The notes under the pieces were generated by a model. The model was given only the letters and a program-made list of their open reading frames with translations. It ran no database searches and was not told the DNA's origin. Shown here piece by piece: positions 19,732 through 28,168 of a DNA stretch of 64,000 nt. Numbering within the stretch: the stretch's first letter is position 1; the number at the start of each line of letters is the position of its first letter. The stretch comes from Flavobacterium hercynium (GTDB taxonomy: Bacteria > Bacteroidota > Bacteroidia > Flavobacteriales > Flavobacteriaceae), in NCBI RefSeq assembly GCF_002217285.1, contig NZ_MUGW01000008.1, positions 37,030 through 101,029 of the forward strand, written 5' to 3'. The position numbers and the translations under genes were made by a program.

Positions 19732-22700
19732 CTAAGGAATGTTTGGATTAACTATTTTCCATTGCCAGTACCAAGAACTGTAACAAAGTCTATTGTAGCT
19801 CATGATATTATTTGTAGAGGTCATTGGATTAGCTGTAGGTTGAAATGAGGTAGCGTTATAACAGGGGAAAATGTATTTAAAATTAGGGAATTTTATTATC
19901 AGATCATCCCGATGAGAATGAAGAAGTCCAAATCCATGCATTGATTCATGAGCTATAATGTAATCATTAGTATTTCCGATTATACTATATAAAATTACAT
20001 TTCGTGTTCCTATGTTTTCGGAATGTCCAAGTAACGTTAGATCTGTTGAAGGAATTCCAAACTTAAAAATAGTAAAATAATGATTGTATTTTGTGTTTAT
20101 AAAATTTCCATTAGGATCTGTAGCAAACAAAAAAGCCAGTTGACAATCTGAAAATAGCGTGTGGTTTTCGTAAAAAACTCCATTTATATAACCGCTGTAA
20201 AATATAAATTGTCCAGCAGTATTTTTACCATTAAGAGAAAAATTAGGTTGACCAACTAAGTCAAGAGAAACTTCTTCTACTATAGGCACAATTAGTGCCT
20301 GATGGAGCGTATTGTAAAGATTTTTTTTCTCAACAATAGTAAACTCACCTTCTTGTGCAGGAATTGTTGGATCCAATTGAGTCTTTACCTTTATCAATGC
20401 AAATTTTTCCTCTTTGCGAATTGTGCTGTTATTTGGAAGTACATTTATTCTGCCCGCAAGTTTTCTATCGTCAATATTGGGTTGTGCTAAAATGCCGGAA
20501 GCTGTTTTTTTTGTTTTAGGATACGCATAAATATTGATTTCGTGATCAGTATCAAGATCGTGTAGGCATGTAATCTTTATTGTAATGTTTTTGTCTACTA
20601 ATCCTTTTGTTTTGTTCTTTTCAGTAAGTACATTTTGATTAATTTGTAATAAAGAACCGTCATATTCAAATTCCAATCGGTCTAAGTCCTCTTCAATATC
20701 GATGAGCACTTTTAATTCTGCTTCATAAGGTGGAGCAACTGTAGCTGTTCCGGATAGTGAGTCAACAAATTCTTTTGAAAACAAGCTTAGATAGGGCACA
20801 AAATATTCTCCAGGTTTTGATTTTTTTTTAGCTTTTGTTTTTCCTGCAATAGGAATAATTTCATATTCTTTTTTCAGCTTTTCAAAAGCTTGAGCCTTGG
20901 TTAAATCTGTAATACCGTCTTTGTAACCGCTTTCAATAATACTTTTATAATCAGGTTTTATATTTATACCATTGTCTTTTTCACGAAGCCAGTCAAAGCC
21001 AAATTCACCTCTCCAGGTTGGGAGTGGTCTAAAATATACAGTAGCAAGTTCTACAATATCGGTTGGAGCAGCATTTACTGTTTGTGGTGAATTTGTAAAG
21101 CTATTACCTTGCGCTCCATGTATTTTTGCAGTGCCTAAACTATTGATCATCGCTTCTTCATCAGAATGAACCAATGCTTGTTTTTTACCATGTAGTTTAA
21201 CCACTTTCCCTTCGATATCAATCGTATCATCGCTGTTTAGTAAAACTTTACCACTACAAAAATTCATAAATCCTTTTATAACTTGCTTCATTTTTTTGCT
21301 GGTGGCATATATTTTACTCAGCGCATTAAGTGTGTAATCGTTTGTCGTGACTTCGGTACTTTCTGAGGCATTCATGATTAGTTGCTTTACATCAATATGC
21401 AAAGTATCTGCTCTTAGTGATATTTTATGATTACCATCTAATAACATTTGACTGTTAGAAGCATCCTGAACCAAAATACTTCCGGCACTGTCATTCATCA
21501 TCAATTGATTACCACTTCGGGTAGCGAGGACTTTCAAATCATTTCCGGGTGTACTGAAACCACTTTTTTGTTTATTGTTCGTCATGATACCTCTTACGAT
21601 TGGCAGCTCCGCATTTTCTCCCTGAAACTCGACCAAAATAGTATCGCCAACTTCCGGGATTATATGTGAACCTCTTCCACTTCCTCCATAATCCTGAAGC
21701 AGCGGAATATAAGGTGTCGTTTTATTATTTACTTGCTGCCACGGCATTTGTACCTGAACAAAACTCAATCCGTCAGGATCAGCATTGGCCGTTACGATTG
21801 CGGTTTGGCTTACACAGTGTGGAACTAAATCGGGATTGGTCTGAGGGGAAAATACAGAACCATTTAAGTTTACCGCAGTAAAGTGATTTTCATAAGTTCC
21901 TTGGTCCTCACATACATGCGTTATGCTTGTTATACAATACGAGCTTTCAAGCTGAACGTCTACACCGGTTATCCGTACTGAGTTGCCCAGTGTAATTCCC
22001 GCGACTTCGCTTTTTGCTGTTACCTGCATTAGCTTGCCTAACACAGCACGCATTTTGTTTTTGGTATATTCTTCTAAAGCTGTTTTACCGCTTCCTCCAG
22101 CAGGATTCTGATTCAATTGCTGTTGCGCTGTCTGATTAAAAATAGTATTGGATTTGTTTAAAAAATTCTGCTGAAAACCATCGCATTCGTTGCGATATTT
22201 TAATGTTTGGTCTGTCGCATAATTCCCCAAACGATTATCGTTTTCAATAATTTCAAGCTGGGAAGGCAAAACCTTCATTTCATAACTAAACTCCTGCATG
22301 TTCGCGCCATACACTAGCGTTGGTTCTCCGCCCGAAGTTCCCGGAGCGCCAAAAACCATCACACGGCCGTTGTCGTAAAAATAATGGCCGTATCGTTTGG
22401 CAAGACGGTTTAAAAAATTAAAAGTAGTTTCGTTGTACTGCACCGTATACGGAAGAAGATTTTTGTAAAAAGCGAAAATATTCATATCGATATCGTAGCC
22501 TGCTTTGACTTCTGAAACAATGTCATTTAATGATTTGTTGGTAAAAGAATTGCATTTCAAACCATCATCTAAAAGGATAGAACAGCTGTGACCCGAAATA
22601 AAAAGTGTTTCTTCGAGATCTTCAAAGCGGGATTTTCGTGTTTTGATTTTGGTTACGATTCCTGAAAAATGAAGTGCATAATCATTACGATTATTAAAAA

Positions 22701-22929
22701 GCAACAAATCGTCTAATCCATCAATGGGTTTGACTTCGATTGTTACTTTTTCGCCATACAAGCGTTGCGAGACAGGCATGACGCTTTTATACTCGAGAAC
22801 AAGTAAATCCTGTCGTACCTCGACCGAGAAGGTATTGTGAGCGTGAATCTCCTGATTAATAATTAAGTTGCTGAAATTGGTGATCGTAATTTCTCCAATT
22901 TTAATTTTGGTGTTGGTTTGTAAAGCCAA
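19732..22929 (-). CDS. VgrG spike protein with C-terminal metzincin-like protease domain (cassette B)
   Basis: 1065 residues. The first ~630 residues (gp27-like base, gp5 OB-fold with PLLQDYGGSGRGSHIIPEVGD, beta-needle) are nearly identical to cassette A; the C-terminal ~400 residues have diverged strongly. The catalytic signature is kept: HESMHGFGLLH at residues 994-1004 and a downstream NIMSY Met-turn (Met1043), followed by a common tail (WYWQWKIVNPN). The protease insert has additional segments such as FYSGYINGVFYENH. It is followed by one immunity-like gene. A spike-effector fusion delivering a zinc protease is inferred; the target is unknown. Confidence 0.88.
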   Translation of the reverse strand: MALQTNTKIKIGEITITNFSNLIINQEIHAHNTFSVEVRQDLLVLEYKSVMPVSQRLYGEKVTIEVKPIDGLDDLLLFNNRNDYALHFSGIVTKIKTRKSRFEDLEETLFISGHSCSILLDDGLKCNSFTNKSLNDIVSEVKAGYDIDMNIFAFYKNLLPYTVQYNETTFNFLNRLAKRYGHYFYDNGRVMVFGAPGTSGGEPTLVYGANMQEFSYEMKVLPSQLEIIENDNRLGNYATDQTLKYRNECDGFQQNFLNKSNTIFNQTAQQQLNQNPAGGSGKTALEEYTKNKMRAVLGKLMQVTAKSEVAGITLGNSVRITGVDVQLESSYCITSITHVCEDQGTYENHFTAVNLNGSVFSPQTNPDLVPHCVSQTAIVTANADPDGLSFVQVQMPWQQVNNKTTPYIPLLQDYGGSGRGSHIIPEVGDTILVEFQGENAELPIVRGIMTNNKQKSGFSTPGNDLKVLATRSGNQLMMNDSAGSILVQDASNSQMLLDGNHKISLRADTLHIDVKQLIMNASESTEVTTNDYTLNALSKIYATSKKMKQVIKGFMNFCSGKVLLNSDDTIDIEGKVVKLHGKKQALVHSDEEAMINSLGTAKIHGAQGNSFTNSPQTVNAAPTDIVELATVYFRPLPTWRGEFGFDWLREKDNGINIKPDYKSIIESGYKDGITDLTKAQAFEKLKKEYEIIPIAGKTKAKKKSKPGEYFVPYLSLFSKEFVDSLSGTATVAPPYEAELKVLIDIEEDLDRLEFEYDGSLLQINQNVLTEKNKTKGLVDKNITIKITCLHDLDTDHEINIYAYPKTKKTASGILAQPNIDDRKLAGRINVLPNNSTIRKEEKFALIKVKTQLDPTIPAQEGEFTIVEKKNLYNTLHQALIVPIVEEVSLDLVGQPNFSLNGKNTAGQFIFYSGYINGVFYENHTLFSDCQLAFLFATDPNGNFINTKYNHYFTIFKFGIPSTDLTLLGHSENIGTRNVILYSIIGNTNDYIIAHESMHGFGLLHSHRDDLIIKFPNFKYIFPCYNATSFQPTANPMTSTNNIMSYNRLCYSSWYWQWKIVNPNIP

Positions 22930-23015
22930 GGCGTATATTGATTAAAGTTTATAGCTGATAAAATGTTCATCAAACTTTAAGTCAATAATGGAATTGAGTG
23001 GTATTCAAAAAGCAG

Positions 23016-23033
23016 ATCTAATTTGGATTAGAT
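23016..23033. promoter_or_regulatory. Palindrome at vgrG-B transcription start region
   Basis: ATCTAAT TTGG ATTAGAT, identical to the copy at 18774-18791 and at the same distance from the -7 box. Confidence 0.5.
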
Positions 23034-23043
23034 TTGTTTGCTA

Positions 23044-23051
23044 CAAACGTA
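23044..23051 (-). promoter_or_regulatory. Candidate -7 promoter element of vgrG-B
   Basis: TACGTTTG on the minus strand, fitting TAnnTTTG; conserved with cassette A. Confidence 0.55.
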
Positions 23052-23121
23052 AGAAAAATATTTCTCACTTTGTGAAAAAAGTTTTTTATGATAAATTAAA
23101 GTATCATTTATCTTAAACAAA

Positions 23122-23152
23122 AAACCCGACATAATTCTAAAATGTCGGGTTT
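23122..23152 (-). terminator. Terminator between the S41 protease operon and the vgrG island
   Basis: Perfect 11-bp stem AAACCCGACAT (23122-23132) / ATGTCGGGTTT (23142-23152); on the minus strand the stem runs into TTTTTTGTTT. It should stop transcription arriving from the S41 protease gene before cassette B. Confidence 0.85.
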
Positions 23153-23210
23153 GTACGTTATGAGAAGAAAATAATATAATTTCTATTGTATTAGCTATCA
23201 ATAGATTGTT

Positions 23211-24848
23211 TTACATTTTCAAAATCGTTTTGTATTCTGTTTGATTGTTTAAAACAGCTACCGCTTTTTTAATTTCAGAATTGTTTTTTAAGTAAAACTG
23301 ATATAAACCTTCCTGATATTGATATCTCTTAATAAGTTCTTCCTGAATTAAGCCCTTAATTTCTTTTTGGTTTTTGTCAAGCAAAGTAGTTTCACTTTTC
23401 TCAAGCGCATTCAATAGTTGCTGATATTCTGCAGAGATTGTTTCATCAATCTTTTCGTTTTTGGCAGCGGCTAATGTATTTCGAAGTGCGATTTCTGTTT
23501 CAGTATCAAAACTTATTTTATTTACTTTCAGATATTGTTTGAAGCTCGCATAATCAGCATCCGTAAGTACAGGAATTTTTTCTCCCAAAGCTGGGTTTTT
23601 ATAGTAGTACGTTGTTGCGTAGTCAAAGATTCCATCGTTTTTGAGAAGTGCAGTCGTAATCGGACTCATTTTAGCTTCTTCTAATTCAATGTCCGGTAAA
23701 ACACCTCCACCATCAAACACCGTTCTTCCTTTTCTGGTTTTAAAGGCATTAAAGTTTTTCGCATCCGTTTTTTGTGCTACACCATTTTTATCTTTATGAG
23801 CATAATCCAAAGCTTGTATACATCTTCCCGAAGGAGTGTAGTATCTTGAAATCGTTACTTTAAGTTGTGTTCCATAAGTTAAGTCTACAGAACGCTGTAC
23901 TAAACCTTTACCAAAACTACGACTTCCCAAAACAACAGCACGATCTAAATCCTGCAATGCTCCGGATACAATTTCAGAAGCCGAAGCACTTCTTCCGTTC
24001 ACTAATATAGCTAACGGAATTTCAGTATCAATAGGTTGATTTTGTGTTTTGTACGTATTGTTGTGTTTTTCGATTCTTGATTTTGTAGTAACAATAACTT
24101 CGTTCTTTGGAACAAACAAATTGCAGATATCTACCGCTTCATTTAGTAAACCTCCCGGATTACCTCTTAAGTCAAGAACAATTTGTTTAGCGCCATCAGC
24201 TTTCAATTTTTCAAGAGCATCTTTTACTTCTGCAGATGCTTTTCTGTTAAAATGTGATAAAACAATATATCCCGTCTTATCATCGATTTTTCCGTAAAAC
24301 GGAACTGATTTAATATCAACTTCGTCCAAAACCAGATCTGTTGTATTCGTTTTTCCTTGACGTAGATATTTTAGGGTAATCTTTGTGTTTTTTGTTCCCT
24401 TTAATAATTGAGATGCATCATCTTTAAAATCAGCAATTAAAACATCACCAATCTGAATAATTTCATCACCTGCTTTTAGCCCAGCTTTATCTGCCGGATA
24501 ATTTTTATATGGTTCACGAACAATCAGGCGGTCTTTTTTTCTGGAAATCAGAGCGCCAATGCCTGTGTATTCGCCAGTGTTATTAATTTTGAAGTTTACA
24601 ACATCCTGTTCGTTAAAGTATACGGTATACGGATCTAAACTTCCCAACATACTCTTAATGGCTTTGTCCATTAAATCACCAGGATTGGTATCGTCTACAT
24701 AATTAGTATTTACTGCCTTAAACAAAGTAGTGAAGATTTCAATTTGCTTGGCAATTTCAAAAAAATCTTCTTTGAAACTAGTTCCAATAAATAAAAATCC
24801 TGCTGCTACGGTAGGTATGATGAATTTTTTTTTGAGGTAAGGATACAT
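23211..24848 (-). CDS. S41-family C-terminal processing peptidase (CtpA/Prc type)
   Basis: 545 residues. One N-terminal membrane segment/signal (IIPTVAAGFLFIGTSF), a PDZ domain at about residues 90-165 (YTGIGALISRKKDRLIV, then AGLKAGDEIIQIG) and the S41 catalytic core: LDLRGNPGGLLNEAV, the nucleophile in NGRSASASEIVSGAL (Ser near residue 290) and the general-base Lys in SFGKGLVQ. It would cleave proteins near the C-terminus in the periplasm. 2 bp downstream of a DUF4349 lipoprotein gene, in the same direction as rnpA, suggesting an operon. Confidence 0.93.
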   Translation of the reverse strand: MYPYLKKKFIIPTVAAGFLFIGTSFKEDFFEIAKQIEIFTTLFKAVNTNYVDDTNPGDLMDKAIKSMLGSLDPYTVYFNEQDVVNFKINNTGEYTGIGALISRKKDRLIVREPYKNYPADKAGLKAGDEIIQIGDVLIADFKDDASQLLKGTKNTKITLKYLRQGKTNTTDLVLDEVDIKSVPFYGKIDDKTGYIVLSHFNRKASAEVKDALEKLKADGAKQIVLDLRGNPGGLLNEAVDICNLFVPKNEVIVTTKSRIEKHNNTYKTQNQPIDTEIPLAILVNGRSASASEIVSGALQDLDRAVVLGSRSFGKGLVQRSVDLTYGTQLKVTISRYYTPSGRCIQALDYAHKDKNGVAQKTDAKNFNAFKTRKGRTVFDGGGVLPDIELEEAKMSPITTALLKNDGIFDYATTYYYKNPALGEKIPVLTDADYASFKQYLKVNKISFDTETEIALRNTLAAAKNEKIDETISAEYQQLLNALEKSETTLLDKNQKEIKGLIQEELIKRYQYQEGLYQFYLKNNSEIKKAVAVLNNQTEYKTILKM

Positions 24849-24850
24849 GA

Positions 24851-25663
24851 TTATATTTTTTTTCTTTTAAATCTTTTTCTAATAAAATAAGCGATTACAC
24901 AAAATAGTATAATAAATGGCCAAATGCTAATAATAGATATTAAAAACTCAGAAAGACTAAAAAAGCCAGACTGAATTGCTGTCCATATTTTTGAACCGTA
25001 TGAGGCTTTAACACCTTCCTTTTGAGCAACAGTTTTGTAAAATGAAATTGAGACGGTACTTTCTGAAACACGATTTTCAAGATATTTTAATTGTCCCTGT
25101 TTAGCTTCAATTTCTTCGCGAATAACTGAAATTTGTTTTTCAATTTCTAAGATCTCACTAATCTTCGTTGCTTTTTGTAAAATCTCTAAATAACGTGCTT
25201 CAAGTTTACGCTTTGTATTTAGTCTTGAAGTCAGATCAATATACTCTTCGGTAACATTTTGAGAAGAAATATCTTTTCTTTCAAAGTAAGAAACTCCTTT
25301 TGAAATTGCATTTATAAAAGAATCAAAATTTTGACTGGGAACACGTATTGTTAAATTTCTATAAACGTTATCGTAATCTTTCCCTTCCGAGTCATTTTGA
25401 ATGGTCGCCTTATTTGCTGTAATCGCAATTTGAATTTGATTGAAAGTATCTTCTAAATTATTGGTTTCAAATCGAAGTGAAGCTTCTTTGATTATTTTTT
25501 GAGTAATTTGAGAAGTATTAGAATTTACCTCTGAACTTGAAGAAGATTCTTTTTTTGGAGGAAGTTTAACAGTCGTAATCATCATATTTTTAGATGGTTC
25601 TTCGTGTTTGCTGCAACCTGACAAAGTCAAGAAGACAAAGAATAAAAAGAAAATATATTTCAT
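24851..25663 (-). CDS. DUF4349-domain lipoprotein
   Basis: 270 residues. Lipoprotein signal FFLFFVFLTLSGCSKHEE with Cys17 as likely lipid anchor. The central domain (KIIKEASLRFETNNLEDTF, LTIRVPSQNFDSFINAI, DISSQNVTEEYIDLTSRL) with a following coiled coil of about residues 150-195 (IEKQISVIREEIEAKQGQL) fits DUF4349. A C-terminal transmembrane helix (IISIWPFIILFCVIAYFI) and a basic tail follow. Function unknown; it abuts the S41 protease gene by 2 bp. Confidence 0.85.
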   Translation of the reverse strand: MKYIFFLFFVFLTLSGCSKHEEPSKNMMITTVKLPPKKESSSSSEVNSNTSQITQKIIKEASLRFETNNLEDTFNQIQIAITANKATIQNDSEGKDYDNVYRNLTIRVPSQNFDSFINAISKGVSYFERKDISSQNVTEEYIDLTSRLNTKRKLEARYLEILQKATKISEILEIEKQISVIREEIEAKQGQLKYLENRVSESTVSISFYKTVAQKEGVKASYGSKIWTAIQSGFFSLSEFLISIISIWPFIILFCVIAYFIRKRFKRKKI

Positions 25664-25743
25664 ATTATTTCAAATTAAATTTAAAACTACAATTTTTTTA
25701 TAATTCACAGTCTAGTTTGATAAATAAAGTTGTTTCCGAAGGA

Positions 25744-26148
25744 TTACAAATCAGTTTTAGCTTCAGAATCAGTGATTTTGTTTACTTGTTGTAAAAACTT
25801 CTCAAACAGCTGAATCGTTTTGGTATTGATTTCCTCGTAAGATAGTTTGTCTTTTGTCTGGTAAAAAAACATAAAAGAATAAGATTCCGTAACGTTCTCA
25901 AGCAATAGATGCTTGTTTAATCGGTATGTTTCTCTTAAAACGCGTTTAAAATAATTACGATCAACCGCTTTTTTAAAATACTTTTTAGAAACCGAAACAC
26001 CGATTTTAATTTTTTCCTCCTGATGAGCTTCTGCAACACGATAAACCAAACGCAACGGATATTTTGATACCGATTTTCCTTCAGAAAACAGTAAACCAAT
26101 CGTTGTTTTGCTTTTTAAACGTTCATTTTTAGGGTATGTAAAGTTCAT
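25744..26148 (-). CDS. rnpA: Ribonuclease P protein component
   Basis: 134 residues. The ATG at 26148 begins MNFTYPKNERLKSK as in the family; the upstream in-frame start at 26190 would read through the promoter word. Conserved features are FSEGKSVSKYPLRLVY, IGVSVSKKYFKKAVDRNYFKR (the RNR-type RNA-binding motif) and LRETYR. It is the basic protein cofactor that helps RNase P RNA mature tRNA 5' ends. A candidate -7 word TACCTTTG lies at 26180-26187 on the minus strand. rpmH is not adjacent. Confidence 0.93.
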   Translation of the reverse strand: MNFTYPKNERLKSKTTIGLLFSEGKSVSKYPLRLVYRVAEAHQEEKIKIGVSVSKKYFKKAVDRNYFKRVLRETYRLNKHLLLENVTESYSFMFFYQTKDKLSYEEINTKTIQLFEKFLQQVNKITDSEAKTDL

Positions 26149-26179
26149 TAATTCAGAAAAAATTTGCAATTTTATAGTA

Positions 26180-26187
26180 CAAAGGTA
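26180..26187 (-). promoter_or_regulatory. Candidate -7 promoter element of rnpA operon
   Basis: TACCTTTG on the minus strand fits TAnnTTTG, 31 bp upstream of the rnpA ATG. Confidence 0.45.
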
Positions 26188-26247
26188 CAATTAAACCATA
26201 AACACGGTTATTGTTTTTAATTTTAATACCGCTAAAAATATATTTAT

Positions 26248-26255
26248 TACTTTTG
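26248..26255 (+). promoter_or_regulatory. Candidate -7 promoter element of plsC
   Basis: TACTTTTG fits TAnnTTTG, 19 bp before the plsC ATG at 26275. Confidence 0.45.
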
Positions 26256-26274
26256 GCCTTTAAATTTTATAAGC

Positions 26275-27015
26275 ATGCAAAAGATAATTTCGTATCCCAT
26301 ATCCGTAATTTACTATTTATGTTTTAGTCTTTGTTTATTGGTTTTTCATCCAATACAATGGATTTGCTTAAATGTTTTTGGTTATCAGGCTCATAAAAAA
26401 AGTGTTGATTATTTAAATTTCTTTCTGTTAAGATGTACTAATTTGGTAGGAACCAGATATACAATAGAAAACAGAGAAACGATCCCAACAGGAGTTCCTA
26501 TCATTTTTGTGTGCAATCACCAAAGTATGTATGATATCATAGCGATGATTTGGTACTTTAGACGTTTTCATTGTAAATTTGTAAGTAAGAAAGAGTTAGG
26601 TAGCGGAATCCCAAGTGTGTCTTATAATTTACGTCACGGAGGTTCAGTGTTAATAGACCGAAAAGACCCTAAACAAGCCATTCCTGTTATTAAAGGCTTG
26701 TCTGAATATATAGAAAAAAATACAAGATCTGCAGTAATTTTTCCGGAAGGAACCAGAAGTAAAACCGGAAAACCAAAAGAATTTGCACAAAGTGGTTTAA
26801 AAATCCTGTGTAAATATGCGCCTTCAGCGTATGTGGTACCAGTGAGTATCAACAATTCATGGAAGATGGTAAAATTTGGTTTTTTTCCAGTTGGTTTAGG
26901 AAATCATCTTACCTTTACAGCACATAAAGCTATGGCTGTGAAAGATTATGATATAGCCGAATTATTGGCTTTGAGCGAGAAGGCTGTGGTGGAAGGAGTA
27001 AACGAGTATAAATAG
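26275..27015 (+). CDS. plsC: 1-acyl-sn-glycerol-3-phosphate acyltransferase
   Basis: 246 residues. An N-terminal hydrophobic segment (VIYYLCFSLCLLVFHPI) anchors it in the inner membrane. The acyltransferase motifs are NHQSMYD (HX4D catalytic motif, residues 81-87), GGSVLIDRKD and FPEGTRSK (about 157-164), then VPVSINNSW. It esterifies lysophosphatidic acid to phosphatidic acid in phospholipid synthesis. It is followed at 53 bp by an acyl-ACP desaturase in the same direction, so a lipid-synthesis pair is plausible. Confidence 0.9.
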   Translation: MQKIISYPISVIYYLCFSLCLLVFHPIQWICLNVFGYQAHKKSVDYLNFFLLRCTNLVGTRYTIENRETIPTGVPIIFVCNHQSMYDIIAMIWYFRRFHCKFVSKKELGSGIPSVSYNLRHGGSVLIDRKDPKQAIPVIKGLSEYIEKNTRSAVIFPEGTRSKTGKPKEFAQSGLKILCKYAPSAYVVPVSINNSWKMVKFGFFPVGLGNHLTFTAHKAMAVKDYDIAELLALSEKAVVEGVNEYK

Positions 27016-27068
27016 ATTTTGGTTATTCGTAAAAAGCGATAACTTAAATCCCAAATCTAAAATAAGTA

Positions 27069-28061
27069 ATGTCTATAAAAAACATTAGATTAGAAGTAAT
27101 GCAGTTTTTGGAAAAAAACGTGGATAGCTTCGTTGAACAGTATTTAATTCCAGTAGAAAAAATTTGGCAGCCGTCAGATTTTCTGCCTAATTCTGAAGGA
27201 GATAATTTCTTTGAGGAGGTTAGAGAATTGCGTGAAATTGCCAAAGAATTACCATACGATTTCTGGGTAACTTTAGTAGGTGATACTATTACTGAAGAAG
27301 CTTTACCAACTTATGAATCGTGGTTAATGGATGTAGAAGGAATAAATCAGATAGAGAACGGTGGAAATGGCTGGTCTAAATGGATCAGACAATGGACAGG
27401 TGAAGAAAACCGTCACGGTGATTTACTTAATAAATACTTGTATTTGTCCGGTCGTGTGAACATGCGTGAAATCGAAATGACAACACAGCACTTAATCAAC
27501 GACGGTTTTGATATTGGAACTGGATCTGACCCGTACAAAAACTTTGTATACACAAGTTTCCAGGAATTAGCAACGTATGTATCGCACAATAGAGTAGCAC
27601 AAATGGCTAAGAAATTTGGTGATAACAAGTTGTCTAAAATGTGTAAAATGATTGCAGGTGACGAAATGCGTCATCACCATGCGTATAGCGAATTTGTTAC
27701 ACGTATTTTTGCAGTAGATCCAAGCGAAATGATGTTGGCTTTTCAATACATGATGAAGCAAAAGATCGTAATGCCGGCACACTTTTTAAGAGAATCAGGT
27801 CAAAAAATAAGTTCAGCTTTTGAGCAGTTTTCTGATTCAGCGCAACGTATTGGTGTTTACACAGCAAGTGATTATGTCGATATCATGCAAAAATTAATGG
27901 ATAAGTGGGAAATTGATAAAATGTCAGGCTTAACAGATGAAGCTGAAAAAGCACGTGATTATTTAATGAAATTACCGGCGCGTATGGCAAAAATCTCTGA
28001 AAGATTAGTAATTCCGCAAGAGTCACATATTTTTAAATGGGTTGAACCTGCGAGACTTTAG
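27069..28061 (+). CDS. Acyl-ACP desaturase (ferritin-like diiron)
   Basis: 330 residues, typical for soluble fatty acid desaturase type 2. The two diiron ligand motifs are EENRHG (about residues 112-117) and DEMRHH (about 198-203), the EExxH/DExxH pattern of stearoyl-ACP desaturases, with W(T)GEENRHGDLL and AGDEMRHHHAYSEF contexts. It would insert a cis double bond into acyl chains using oxygen and reduced ferredoxin. Location after plsC supports membrane-lipid tuning. Confidence 0.92.
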   Translation: MSIKNIRLEVMQFLEKNVDSFVEQYLIPVEKIWQPSDFLPNSEGDNFFEEVRELREIAKELPYDFWVTLVGDTITEEALPTYESWLMDVEGINQIENGGNGWSKWIRQWTGEENRHGDLLNKYLYLSGRVNMREIEMTTQHLINDGFDIGTGSDPYKNFVYTSFQELATYVSHNRVAQMAKKFGDNKLSKMCKMIAGDEMRHHHAYSEFVTRIFAVDPSEMMLAFQYMMKQKIVMPAHFLRESGQKISSAFEQFSDSAQRIGVYTASDYVDIMQKLMDKWEIDKMSGLTDEAEKARDYLMKLPARMAKISERLVIPQESHIFKWVEPARL

Positions 28062-28168
28062 ATTTCTGATTTAGAATTTAGATTTAAAATTGATAATTAG
28101 AATAGTAATGTTGATTGTTAGGGTTTTGAAAACTTTGACAATCAGCATTTTTTGTAAAAAGATAGTTT

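Larger units (their letters stand above)
22930..23070 (-). repeat. Duplicated promoter/leader module of vgrG cassette B
   Basis: Second copy of the upstream module of 18688-18850, sharing the -7 word, the palindrome and the segment CGTAAGAAAAATATTTCTC at its far end. Confidence 0.85.

Noticed and set aside
13051..22929. Prophage or phage tail module
   Set aside because: VgrG resembles phage spike proteins, but no other tail, capsid, integrase or lysis gene is present, and the protease plus immunity arrangement fits a secretion effector better.
18688..23070. Insertion-sequence ends flanking the vgrG cassettes
   Set aside because: The duplicated upstream segments are direct copies tied to each vgrG start; there is no transposase and no terminal inverted repeat.
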